DNA from: Anaerohabitans sp964387285
Lineage (GTDB): Bacteria; Zhuqueibacterota; Zhuqueibacteria; Residuimicrobiales; Residuimicrobiaceae
Reading direction: 5' to 3'
Assembly (NCBI GenBank): GCA_964387285.1
Contig: CAYLWO010000016.1
Coordinates: 23,152-87,151 of the forward strand
DNA: 64,000 nucleotides
Position numbers and translations under genes: made by a program. The notes under the pieces are model-generated. The model was not told the DNA's origin, did no database searches, and was given only the letters and a program-made list of their open reading frames with translations. Shown in pieces: positions 41,232 through 49,052 of this stretch (its first letter is position 1; each line of letters begins with the position of its first letter).

Positions 41232-41840
41232 ATGAAAAAACAGATGGTTGCAGTGTGGGCGCTTGCTATGTTGCTGATCTGCGGTGGATCAGCTGTGGCG
41301 CAAAAAGGCCTTTATTTGGGAGGCGGACTGGGTTATTGTGCTCTCGGCGGCGATATCAAGGACGACTATGATCCAGGGTTAGGATATCATGCCATGATAG
41401 GTTTCAAGGCAACACAGAAAATCGGTATTGAAGTCGAGTTCGGCGCCTACGAACAAAAGCCGAAATCAAAAGAGGCAAAAGCCATGGTCGAGGATGCCGC
41501 GTTTGGCGGTTTTCAGGCAAACTTGAAATATTTTCTTGGGCCGCGTCATGAACGGCCGTTCCGGCCATATGTCGTTGCCGGCCTGGGATTAAACGCTTTT
41601 GCCTGGAGTCTTAAAGACGTTCCGGTGGCAAAGAATGAAGACGACGAGGACGGCATAGCTGCTCTGTCCTTTGTTCCGGGCTTGGGTTTCGAGTTGATGG
41701 TTGGCCGAATCGCAGCCTTGAATTTCTCGGGTCGATATGCCATCAACAGCTGGGGCGACGAAACCGCAGAAGGACATAAAGTCGAAGACATGTCCGGAAA
41801 TGCGTTGCTGCTGAATCTCGGCTTGATTTTGCATTTGTAA
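41232..41840 (+). CDS. small outer-membrane beta-barrel protein
   Basis: 202 residues from the ATG at 41232, directly behind GGAGGAAGGT. The signal peptide ends AVAQ. The rest is amphipathic strands (LYLGGGLGYCALGGDIKDDY, RPYVVAGLGLNAFAW, LALNFSGRYAINSWG-like) with Gly-rich openings and a final hydrophobic strand LLLNLGLILHL, the plan of eight-stranded OmpA/OmpW-like porin-family barrels. It is 103 bases after the serine hydrolase, with a strong terminator behind it. Function unknown. Confidence 0.8.
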   Translation: MKKQMVAVWALAMLLICGGSAVAQKGLYLGGGLGYCALGGDIKDDYDPGLGYHAMIGFKATQKIGIEVEFGAYEQKPKSKEAKAMVEDAAFGGFQANLKYFLGPRHERPFRPYVVAGLGLNAFAWSLKDVPVAKNEDDEDGIAALSFVPGLGFELMVGRIAALNFSGRYAINSWGDETAEGHKVEDMSGNALLLNLGLILHL

Positions 41841-41909
41841 AAATGTTGACTGCTGAAAAGGTTGAGCGTATTTTTCTCAACGTCTCTCGGCGGTGATATC
41901 CCTCTCGAC

Positions 41910-41945
41910 AAAGCCCGGTTCGATTCTGCATCGGGCTTTTTTTAT
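41910..41945 (+). terminator. Rho-independent terminator
   Basis: AAAGCCCG and CGGGCTTT arms (41910-41917 and 41932-41939) followed by a T-rich tail, 70 bases after the beta-barrel stop. Confidence 0.85.
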
Positions 41946-41983
41946 TTTCTTGCACTTTTTACAAAGAATGTTTAGTTTTCAAT

Positions 41984-42343
41984 ATGAAAAAAGGCAATCG
42001 GGAAATCATTGTTGTCGGCGATCGTGTTTTGGTGGTGCCTGATTTGGGCGAAGAGCGCAGCAATGTGGGGCTGTATTTACCCAAGTGGGCCTTGGAAAAA
42101 GAGGCCATTCAAGCCGGCACTATTGTTGAAATCGGACCGGGCGTGCCTTTAACCGCGCCCATGGACGTGGATGAAGAGTCCTGGCGGCCAAAGAATGCAA
42201 CCTCACCTCAGGCAGCCCAACAGGCTCAATCGGGCGACTATGCGGTTTTTTTACGCAAGGCGGCTGTGGAAATCAAGTTGGACGGAGATACCTTTCTTAT
42301 TGTTCCCCAATCTGCTCTCCTGGTGCTGATACGCGAGCGGTAA
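41984..42343 (+). CDS. divergent GroES/Cpn10-family protein
   Basis: 119 residues, longer than the usual 95-100. The Cpn10 opening is clear (GDRVLVVPD, then NVGLYLPKWALEKEAIQAGT, IVEIGPGVP), as is the C-terminal strand (GDTFLIVPQSALLVLI). Between them a Pro/Gln-rich insert (ESWRPKNATSPQAAQQAQSG) replaces part of the usual roof and base region. No groEL follows. Such stand-alone variants are known in Bacteroidota-like genomes; whether it caps GroEL is unproven. It follows a terminator, so it should have its own promoter, which I could not identify. Confidence 0.8.
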   Translation: MKKGNREIIVVGDRVLVVPDLGEERSNVGLYLPKWALEKEAIQAGTIVEIGPGVPLTAPMDVDEESWRPKNATSPQAAQQAQSGDYAVFLRKAAVEIKLDGDTFLIVPQSALLVLIRER

Positions 42344-42459
42344 AATGGCCAAAGTAGTACGGCCTGTATATTATGGCGCGCTCCCCGAAAACCATTTGAG
42401 AGTTATTAATTGTATTTGAGGACTACTGCACGGCAGCATCGAGGCGCTTCTGTGTTCGC

Positions 42460-42482
42460 AAAAAACGCGGCATAAATGCCGC
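42460..42482 (-). terminator. Rho-independent terminator of the kinase-barrel run
   Basis: On the minus strand GCGGCA-TTTA-TGCCGC is followed by GTTTTTT, 8 bases after the stop of the outer-membrane barrel gene. Confidence 0.88.
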
Positions 42483-42489
42483 AGTACGG

Positions 42490-43533
42490 TTAAAACCGCC
42501 ATTCGAAGAACAATTGGGTGAGGGTTTTGCGATAATAGAGGTTGGCCCAGGGCGATTCGTTCTGATACCAGGCCAGGCGTGCAACAATACAGAGTCCATC
42601 GGATAAATCGCGCGAAAGATCCAGGACAATGAAATTGTTCTCTTCCTGTTCCGTGTCCAGGGCAAGAGGCAGATAGGGTAAAAGTTTGTCCTGATAATTT
42701 TTTTTCTGCCAGGAAAAACAACCGCGGAAAAACCAGCGCTGCCATTGCTGGGCAAAGATTGTAGAAAGCACATGTCGAATATAGCCGTAGCCATAGCTGT
42801 TGGAGCCGTTCATTTCATACCGGTAAAGTGCCGTGACCAGCAGACTGCGCCACAGCCATTCGCTCTGCAGGCCGATGTTCGTCAGATTGTCACGCTGTTT
42901 TTCCGATAAGGACGCCAAGGCATTCCTGTTGGCAAGACTGCTGTACGCCTGGCGTACGAAAAAATTTCGCTGCCAGGAAAATTGCGGCATCACAGACCAG
43001 CCGGTAGAAATTTTACGGCGTACCTGAACATTGACGCCATAACCGGTATAGTCAAAATAATCCGATTGTTTGTAATCAAGAACTTCCTGGCGAAACGCGG
43101 TTTGTATGGAGGTATGCTCATTGAGGCTCATGAGAATAAAAGGCTGTAGAAAACCGAAAGCCAAATCGCGATCTGCATTGATAAAATGTTTTAATCGTCC
43201 CCAGGTTTGCATGCCGAGCTGAAAATTTTTCAATAACGGCCGGTGTACAGCAGCAGCCAGCTCGTGCGCCATTTTATTTTCTATACTGAATCCGGTGTAT
43301 AGTTGGCCTCCCCCCTGATAGGAGGCGGTCCAATAACGATTTTGTGCTTTAAAATCAAGCAGCAGCCGGCCATTTTCTGCTGACCGACCATCATGAACCT
43401 GCTCTTCCACGTTGGTGTCGCTTTCATATCCCATTTGCAAGCGACCGGTAATGTGGGTTTTGTTCTGACCGACTACATCCGACCAGGGATAGCACAGCAT
43501 CAGCAGAGCTGTTATATAATGATAATCCCTCAT
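42490..43533 (-). CDS. outer-membrane beta-barrel, last gene of a two-component run
   Basis: 347 residues with signal peptide ending VVGQ. The whole mature part alternates aromatic and polar residues (FKAQNRYWTASYQGGGQLYT, SVMPQFSWQRNFFVRQAYS-like strands) and ends LTQLFFEWRF, with the terminal Phe that directs barrels to the BAM complex. Its ATG overlaps the stop of the coiled-coil gene (ATGA), so the two are translated together. I recognise no family; it may be a pore or an assembly partner for the coiled-coil protein. Confidence 0.7.
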   Translation of the reverse strand: MRDYHYITALLMLCYPWSDVVGQNKTHITGRLQMGYESDTNVEEQVHDGRSAENGRLLLDFKAQNRYWTASYQGGGQLYTGFSIENKMAHELAAAVHRPLLKNFQLGMQTWGRLKHFINADRDLAFGFLQPFILMSLNEHTSIQTAFRQEVLDYKQSDYFDYTGYGVNVQVRRKISTGWSVMPQFSWQRNFFVRQAYSSLANRNALASLSEKQRDNLTNIGLQSEWLWRSLLVTALYRYEMNGSNSYGYGYIRHVLSTIFAQQWQRWFFRGCFSWQKKNYQDKLLPYLPLALDTEQEENNFIVLDLSRDLSDGLCIVARLAWYQNESPWANLYYRKTLTQLFFEWRF

Positions 43534-44519
43534 TGCGGCCGCTTCCTCAGGGTGGCGCGCAGCGTTTGCGCCTGAAGATCAAACGCCTGCGCCAGAGCCG
43601 AGAGACTATCGACCTGGCGGCTTAATTTTTGTTTTTCGCTTTCCAATAAATTCTGATAATCATCCAGACTGTATGCCGGCAGGGTGCGGAAATCGAAATT
43701 CAGCAAGGCATCGGCCGGATGCTGCAGTGCGGCGACGTCGCTGTTTTTTTCATAACCAGCCCACATGGTGTTTCTGTAACCGTCATTGGGCGTGGTGACG
43801 GCGGCGGCGCTGGCGGTTTCATCCTGAGAATCGAACATACGCATATCGCTGACCAGGTCGGACATGCGTCGGCGCAACGTAATTTCTTTTTTCACCTGGC
43901 CGGCGCGATCAGAAATCTGTTTTACCTGTTTAAGCAACTTGTCCGCCCAGTCACGCAAAAAATTGGCTTTTTGCTCAATGTCTTCCGGCAGATCGTTGTT
44001 ATCCACGATCAGTGTTTGCACATTCAGATACAATTCGCTGTTCACGGTATTTTGCAGCAAGCGGCGTTTTTCCTGCCATCTGGCGATTTCCGCCAGCATT
44101 TTTATTTTTTTACTTTCTGGCGCTTGCGTCAAGGCCAGACTCATGGAGTCCAGGCCGGCGGTATACAGACTGTCCAAGCGATGGACGAGTCCGGCCTGGC
44201 GTCGCTGCGCGTCATTCCATTCGGTCATGGCCGATTCTTGCCGGCCCGCAATCTGTTGTGCGTCGCTCAATAATCCGTCCAAACGGCGACGCTCAAAAAA
44301 ATTGGTAGATTTCGCCTTTAACGGAGCAAGGAGCAGAGCGATGGAATCAGCCTGAATTTTATAGCGCATCAGCGACGATTGGATATTTTCCAAAACCTGT
44401 CGTTGCTGCTGCAACTCGGACCCAAGCCGGTTCAGCAACGCCGTCTGCGGCAGCAGAGGCGGCGCCAGTGCCAGCAGCCATGCGCAAAGAATTAAGCCAT
44501 ATTTTATAACATGCTTCAT
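43530..44519 (-). CDS. exported coiled-coil protein
   Basis: 329 residues with a signal peptide (ending LLPQ). The mature protein is nearly all helix, with heptad-like stretches at about 28-100 (LGSELQQQRQVLENIQSSLM), 150-225 and 285-325 (LESEKQKLSRQVDSLSALAQ), broken by a disordered segment around 230-265. It has no enzyme motif. The ATG touches the response-regulator stop (TAAATG) and its own stop overlaps the barrel gene. Probably a periplasmic stalk or adaptor that works with the barrel. Confidence 0.65.
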   Translation of the reverse strand: MKHVIKYGLILCAWLLALAPPLLPQTALLNRLGSELQQQRQVLENIQSSLMRYKIQADSIALLLAPLKAKSTNFFERRRLDGLLSDAQQIAGRQESAMTEWNDAQRRQAGLVHRLDSLYTAGLDSMSLALTQAPESKKIKMLAEIARWQEKRRLLQNTVNSELYLNVQTLIVDNNDLPEDIEQKANFLRDWADKLLKQVKQISDRAGQVKKEITLRRRMSDLVSDMRMFDSQDETASAAAVTTPNDGYRNTMWAGYEKNSDVAALQHPADALLNFDFRTLPAYSLDDYQNLLESEKQKLSRQVDSLSALAQAFDLQAQTLRATLRKRPQ

Positions 44520-45881
44520 TTATTCCAATCCATATTTTTCTATTTTGTAATACAGCGTGCTGGTTTTAATGCCAAGAATGCGTGCCGCTTCCATCTTGAC
44601 ATGGTTTGCCTGTTGCAAGGCCCGTTCGATGGCTTGCTTTTCCACCTGAGCCAGCAAATCATCCAGGGGCAAATTGCGATCCATGACCGATGAGGCTCGT
44701 TGGTTCAGAATCGGCAGATCGCTAATAGAAACGACATCCGCGTCAGCCAGCACGGCGGCGCGCTCCAGCACGTTTTCCAATTCGCGTACGTTGCCGGGCC
44801 ATGAATAATTCTGCAACAAGGCGGCAGCTTGCGCATCCAGCACCAGATTCGGTCTGCCCAGTTGCGCGGCGATGCGTTGCATAAAATGATCTGTGAGCAA
44901 CGGAATATCGTCACGACGTTGGCGCAGGGCCGGCAAAAAAATCGGAATGATGTGCAAACGATAATACAGATCCTCGCGAAAGCGGCCGTCTCGAACAAAC
45001 TCTTGCAGATCGCGATGCGTGGCGGCAATGACCCGCACGTTTACGGTCAGGGTCTCTTCTCCGCCCACACGTTCAAACTCGCGTTCCTGTAAAACGCGCA
45101 GCAGTTTGATCTGCGTGGAGGAAGAGATGTCGCCGATTTCGTCCAGAAAAATAGTGCCGTTGTGCGCCAGTTCAAATCGGCCGTGTTTGCGTTTCAAGGC
45201 GCCGGTAAAAGCGCCTTTTTCATGACCGAACAGTTCGGATTCCAACACGCCTTCGGCCAGAGCGCCGCAATGCACGCGAATAAAAGGCGCGGCCCGGCGT
45301 TCGCTGTTCTTATGAATGGCGCGCGCCACCATTTCCTTGCCGGTGCCGCTTTCTCCGTAGATAATGACCGAAGAGTCGGTGCGCGCCACTTTGGCGATGG
45401 TGTGGTAAAGTTCTTTCATGCATACGGTCTCGCCGATCAGGTCGCCAAAGTTGTATTCCTGTTCGATCTCGCGACGCAGATAACTGTTTTCTTCGGACAG
45501 CCGCTCCAGTTCCTGATCGCCGGCGATTTTTTCCGCGATTTTCTTGACGCGGATTTTCAGCTCTTCATGAGAAAACGGCTTGGTGATGAAATCCGTGGCG
45601 CCATAATGCATGGCCTCGACGGCCAGATCGATGGTTCCATAAGCCGTGATGACCAGCACCTCGGTTTTGGGCGACAACGCCTTGATCTGCTTCAGCGCTT
45701 CCAGTCCGTTCATGCCCGGTAAACGATAATCGGTAATGACCAGGTCACAAAAGCCCTTCTGCAATTCCTGCAAGCCTGATTCCGCGTCTGCGGCCTGCAA
45801 TACGGTAAATTTTTGTCGACTGATAATTTGCACCATGGCTTCGCGCATGGTTTCATTGTCGTCAATGATAAGAACTTGCAT
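44520..45881 (-). CDS. sigma-54-dependent response regulator (ZraR/AtoC-like)
   Basis: 453 residues. Receiver domain with D7/D8 and phospho-acceptor D51 in LVITDYRLPGMNG, and K101-type lysine in FITKPFSHEEL. The AAA+ domain has GESGTGKE, GAFTGALKRK and FLDEIGD; the R-finger region LFYRLH-like block and PGNVRELENVLE are in place. A Fis-type helix-turn-helix ends the protein (AARILGIKTSTLYYKIEKYG). It lies 17 bases after the histidine kinase gene and directs sigma-54 promoters. Its coding partners downstream suggest that it controls an envelope assembly. Confidence 0.94.
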   Translation of the reverse strand: MQVLIIDDNETMREAMVQIISRQKFTVLQAADAESGLQELQKGFCDLVITDYRLPGMNGLEALKQIKALSPKTEVLVITAYGTIDLAVEAMHYGATDFITKPFSHEELKIRVKKIAEKIAGDQELERLSEENSYLRREIEQEYNFGDLIGETVCMKELYHTIAKVARTDSSVIIYGESGTGKEMVARAIHKNSERRAAPFIRVHCGALAEGVLESELFGHEKGAFTGALKRKHGRFELAHNGTIFLDEIGDISSSTQIKLLRVLQEREFERVGGEETLTVNVRVIAATHRDLQEFVRDGRFREDLYYRLHIIPIFLPALRQRRDDIPLLTDHFMQRIAAQLGRPNLVLDAQAAALLQNYSWPGNVRELENVLERAAVLADADVVSISDLPILNQRASSVMDRNLPLDDLLAQVEKQAIERALQQANHVKMEAARILGIKTSTLYYKIEKYGLE

Positions 45882-45898
45882 TCATCGCCTTAAATTTT

Positions 45899-47290
45899 TT
45901 AAGCAGTCGGCAGCGTGATCTGAAATCGGGCGCCGTCCTGTTCGCCGTCAGCCAGGGTTATGGCGCCGTTATTGGCATTGAGCAGATTTTTAACCATGGC
46001 CAGGCCGAGTCCCAGCCCATTTTCCCGGCGACTGAAAAAAGGTTCAAAAATTTTGGATCGAATCTCTGTTGGAATACCGCGGCCATTATCGATTAATTCC
46101 AGCCGGCATTTGTTGCCGTTGGTGGTTACGTGTAATTCGATGCGTCCGGCCGGCTGGTCCATGGATTGCACCGAATTCAGCAACAGGTTGAGCAGCACCT
46201 GGCGTAAATGGTGCGGATCGACAAAAATCCGGGCGTCGTTATGGCATTGAAAGGTAATTTGTTTTTTACCCGTTTCCGCTCGCGCTAAATCGACCGCTTC
46301 CTGCCAGAGAGCAGATACGGAACAGGATTGCGGTCGTGCGGTTATGGGTCGCGCGTAATCGAGAAAATTTTGCACCAATTCCTTGAGATGGCGGCTCTCC
46401 TTTAAAATGCGCTGTGCGCGCTGGCGAGAGTCCGCATCCTGTGCCTCGTCGCTGATCAAACCGGCAAAAAGCTCAATGCCGCCCAGGGGGTTGCGCAGTT
46501 CGTGGGCTACGCCGGCCATCATGGCTTTTTGCTGCTCCACATGTTGTACAATGTTTTTGCGCATCTGTTCCATGGTTGCGGCCAGAAAGGCAATCTCGTC
46601 TTTACCTTTGACATCAATAGGCTCCTCCCATTGTCCCTGGCCCACTCTTTCGGCCGCATGGCGCAAACGCTGCAGCGGCTGGGTTAATCGTTGCGAGGTG
46701 AACCAGGAGAGCAGCACGGCAATAAGAAGAGAAACCGCGCCGATCTGCAGCAGCGTGGCCTGCATCTCACGCACGCGCTGCAGGGAAACGGCGCTGCCTT
46801 CCACCGCCAATATGCCGATAACACGGCCAGCAGAACGCAACGGCGCATAGCCGGTTTTATAATACAGACCATCATGACCGGTAAACAACGGCGACTGGCT
46901 GTTTTGGTTTTGAATAACACGGGCGATTTCGGTACGATCATATTCAAAACGGATGTACGGTGCGCCAATGGCCAGATGATTCCGGCTATCCAGCCACACG
47001 GTTCCCAGGGGACTGAAAGCAACAATGCGGCTGATCTGTCCCGCTTTTTCCATACCGGCGACGCGGCTTTGCAGTCCGCTGTAAACCCGGCCGGTTTCAT
47101 CGCCCGGCGCCAGCAAAGCGATGAGCCCCGCATCCAGTTGACCGGCGACCGTGGCAGCCAGAGATTCCAGCTTGACGCCGAGTTCTTTTTCCAAGGTGTT
47201 GCGCAGTTTGAATTGCAGATACAGGCCGGAAATTGCCAGCACCAATATAATCTGCAGGACAAAAAGCCACAACAACCGTTTACGAATCAT
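45899..47290 (-). CDS. membrane sensor histidine kinase
   Basis: 463 residues. Two membrane segments (about 7-25 and 180-198) frame a periplasmic single-Cache-like domain with VWLDSRNHLAIGAPY and LYYKTGYAPLRS. HAMP follows at about 198-250, HisKA at about 252-315 with the phospho-acceptor H263 in MAGVAHELRNPLGG, and HATPase with the N-box NLLLN (368-372), G1 DNGRGIP (401-407) and G2 NGLGLGLAMVK. It should phosphorylate the regulator encoded 17 bases downstream. Signal unknown; a small ligand or redox state is typical of Cache sensors. Confidence 0.93.
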   Translation of the reverse strand: MIRKRLLWLFVLQIILVLAISGLYLQFKLRNTLEKELGVKLESLAATVAGQLDAGLIALLAPGDETGRVYSGLQSRVAGMEKAGQISRIVAFSPLGTVWLDSRNHLAIGAPYIRFEYDRTEIARVIQNQNSQSPLFTGHDGLYYKTGYAPLRSAGRVIGILAVEGSAVSLQRVREMQATLLQIGAVSLLIAVLLSWFTSQRLTQPLQRLRHAAERVGQGQWEEPIDVKGKDEIAFLAATMEQMRKNIVQHVEQQKAMMAGVAHELRNPLGGIELFAGLISDEAQDADSRQRAQRILKESRHLKELVQNFLDYARPITARPQSCSVSALWQEAVDLARAETGKKQITFQCHNDARIFVDPHHLRQVLLNLLLNSVQSMDQPAGRIELHVTTNGNKCRLELIDNGRGIPTEIRSKIFEPFFSRRENGLGLGLAMVKNLLNANNGAITLADGEQDGARFQITLPTA

Positions 47291-47314
47291 GGGGACCTAT
47301 AAAAAATTCATTGC

Positions 47315-47362
47315 TTTATAAACTACGAGACACAGGAAAGTAAACAAAATGCATACCAAAAA
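47315..47362 (-). promoter_or_regulatory. candidate promoters before the histidine kinase
   Basis: Two readings compete on the minus strand. TTTACT-N18-TATAAA (about 47344-47315) is an acceptable sigma-70 site starting some 20 bases before the ATG. Overlapping it upstream, TGGTATGCATTTTGTT resembles the sigma-54 consensus TGGCACG-N4-TTGCW, with the right spacing but GT in place of GC at -12. The second would make the run self-regulated by its own activator. Neither is proven. Confidence 0.35.
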
Positions 47363-47473
47363 TCATAGAAAATACAGGTATTTTTTTGAATAATTAATAG
47401 ATAACTCTTTTAAAATTAATTTAATTCTCAAATGAAAAAATAATTGCCCGTTATTTCTGTCAAAAAACTGATA

Positions 47474-48607
47474 TCAACTATCAATTTTCTGAGACAACAC
47501 CTGCTGATAATATTGTTCATAGAGCGGCACGATTTTATGCATCTCATACAGCTCGGTGGCTTTTTCTCTGCTGGCGATCTTGAATTCAGCCATCCTTTGC
47601 GGATCCAGCAGCAGCGACACTGCAGCCGCTGCCATGCCTTCCACATCCCCAACCGGTAAAAGAAAGCCGTTTTCACCATGTCGAATCACTTCCGGAAGGC
47701 CGCCGATGTTGGAGGCTATCACCGGCGTGCCGCAACTCAGCGCTTCTAACGCAGCCAGGCCAAAACTCTCCTCGCTGCTCGGCAAAAGAAAAAGATCAAC
47801 ACAGCCCAGCAAATTCTCGATGTAATCCTGTACACCGAGATAGACGACATGATCGTGCACCCCCAACTTGATGGCCCATTCATGCGATGCCTGGCGGTCC
47901 GGGCCTTCACCGGCTAACAATAACTTGGCATCCACCTGCTTGCGCACCTCGGCCAAAATTTTGACCGTATCCACCAACCGCTTGACCGGACGGAAATTGG
48001 AGGTGTGCATGAGCAGTTTCTCGCCATGCGGCGCGAAATGATTGCGGCAGCAGTTTTCTGTTTTTGCGGAAAAACGATCAGTGTCGACAAAATTGTGGAT
48101 GACGCGGATACCTTTTTCAATATGGAATTCGGTTATGGTGCGCTGCGCCAAATAATTAGAAACCGCGGTGACGCCATCGGATTTTTCAATGCCGAATTTT
48201 ACCGCTTCAAAAAAGGAAGCATCTCTGCCCACGAGCGTAATATCCGTGCCATGCAAGGTGGTCACGATTTTGGGCCCATGCCCATCCATCATCTGCTTGG
48301 CCAGATAGGCGCTAATGGCGTGCGGAATGGCGTAATGGGCATGTACGATATCCAGACTGTACTCTTTGGCCACCTCAACAATTTTGGTAGCCAATGAAAG
48401 ATCATAAGGAGGAAATTTGAACAAGGGGTAGGCAGAAACATCCACTTCATGAAAAAAAACATTTTCCTGGAATCCGTGCAAACGGAAAGGAGAACTATAG
48501 CTGATGAAATGTATCTGATGGCCTCTTTTAGCCAGGCAAATGCCCAACTCGGTGGCCAGCACGCCGCTGCCGCCGTGGGTGGGATAGCAAATGATTGCGA
48601 TTTTCAT
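47474..48607 (-). CDS. bshA: BshA, GlcNAc-malate synthase of bacillithiol synthesis
   Basis: 377 residues, GT4 glycosyltransferase. The N-terminal IICYPTHGGSGVLATELG and LHGTDITLVG motifs, and the C-terminal EESFGLAALEALSCGTPVIA, are the BshA signature. It joins GlcNAc from UDP-GlcNAc to L-malate, the first step to bacillithiol. BshB and BshC are not in the window. Bacillithiol would provide the low-molecular-weight thiol for this cell. GGAAAAG precedes the ATG. The gene is alone, between the kinase run and a repeat-filled gap. Confidence 0.9.
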   Translation of the reverse strand: MKIAIICYPTHGGSGVLATELGICLAKRGHQIHFISYSSPFRLHGFQENVFFHEVDVSAYPLFKFPPYDLSLATKIVEVAKEYSLDIVHAHYAIPHAISAYLAKQMMDGHGPKIVTTLHGTDITLVGRDASFFEAVKFGIEKSDGVTAVSNYLAQRTITEFHIEKGIRVIHNFVDTDRFSAKTENCCRNHFAPHGEKLLMHTSNFRPVKRLVDTVKILAEVRKQVDAKLLLAGEGPDRQASHEWAIKLGVHDHVVYLGVQDYIENLLGCVDLFLLPSSEESFGLAALEALSCGTPVIASNIGGLPEVIRHGENGFLLPVGDVEGMAAAAVSLLLDPQRMAEFKIASREKATELYEMHKIVPLYEQYYQQVLSQKIDS

Positions 48608-48672
48608 GGTCTTTTCCGTACGGTTCTAGTGATTCGTCATATAGTAATGAGATTGCTTTAATAGCGCGTTTT

Positions 48673-48834
48673 GCTGTATAAAAGGATTGCTTTTCTCCAA
48701 CATAGACTGGCCTCTTTAGTCTGTACTGGTCCTCCGTTCGCAAGGAGACGCTTGGCAGTATAAGGGGATTGCTGCACTCCAACCTAACCTGGTCTCTTTT
48801 ATAAGTACGGCCCCTCAGTTCGCGAGGACACGCA
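48673..48834 (+). repeat. 80-bp intergenic repeat, copies 2 and 3 in tandem
   Basis: Two units of 81 bases (48673-48753 and 48754-48834). Both open with GTATAA.AGGATTGC or GTATAAGGGGATTGC, have an ACTCC/TCTCC-AAC element and close with GTTCGCAAGGA or GTTCGCGAGGACA. They fill most of the gap between bshA and lepA. The rest of that gap (48608-48672 and 48835-48973) holds a possible degenerate further unit, then a direct repeat of CTTCTCACTT (48873-48882 and 48894-48903) and AT-rich sequence before lepA. Confidence 0.7.
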
Positions 48835-48973
48835 TCCCATACTTGACAACTATCGCAGTCCCCATTTTTCACCTTCTCACTTCCACCTTCTAACTTCTCA
48901 CTTAATATACCCATTCCAACGAGTCAAAGCAATGGAAAGTACATCCCAAAACGGTGCTGGAGCAGGTTTTTTA

Positions 48974-49002
48974 TTGAAAAATTGAAAAATTATCACTAAT
49001 TT
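48974..49002 (+). promoter_or_regulatory. probable promoter of the lepA operon
   Basis: TTGAAA (48974-48979) and TAATTT (48997-49002) are 17 bases apart in an AT-rich stretch, about 50 bases before the lepA ATG. Confidence 0.45.
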
Positions 49003-49052
49003 ATTGTTTAAATTATTTTTGTGGTTTTCGCAACGCAGTGATAAAGATTAAC

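Noticed and set aside
47462..47483. terminator after bshA
   Set aside because: A TGATA/TATCA stem with a T-run overlaps the stop codon but is only 5 A-T rich pairs, too weak to list.
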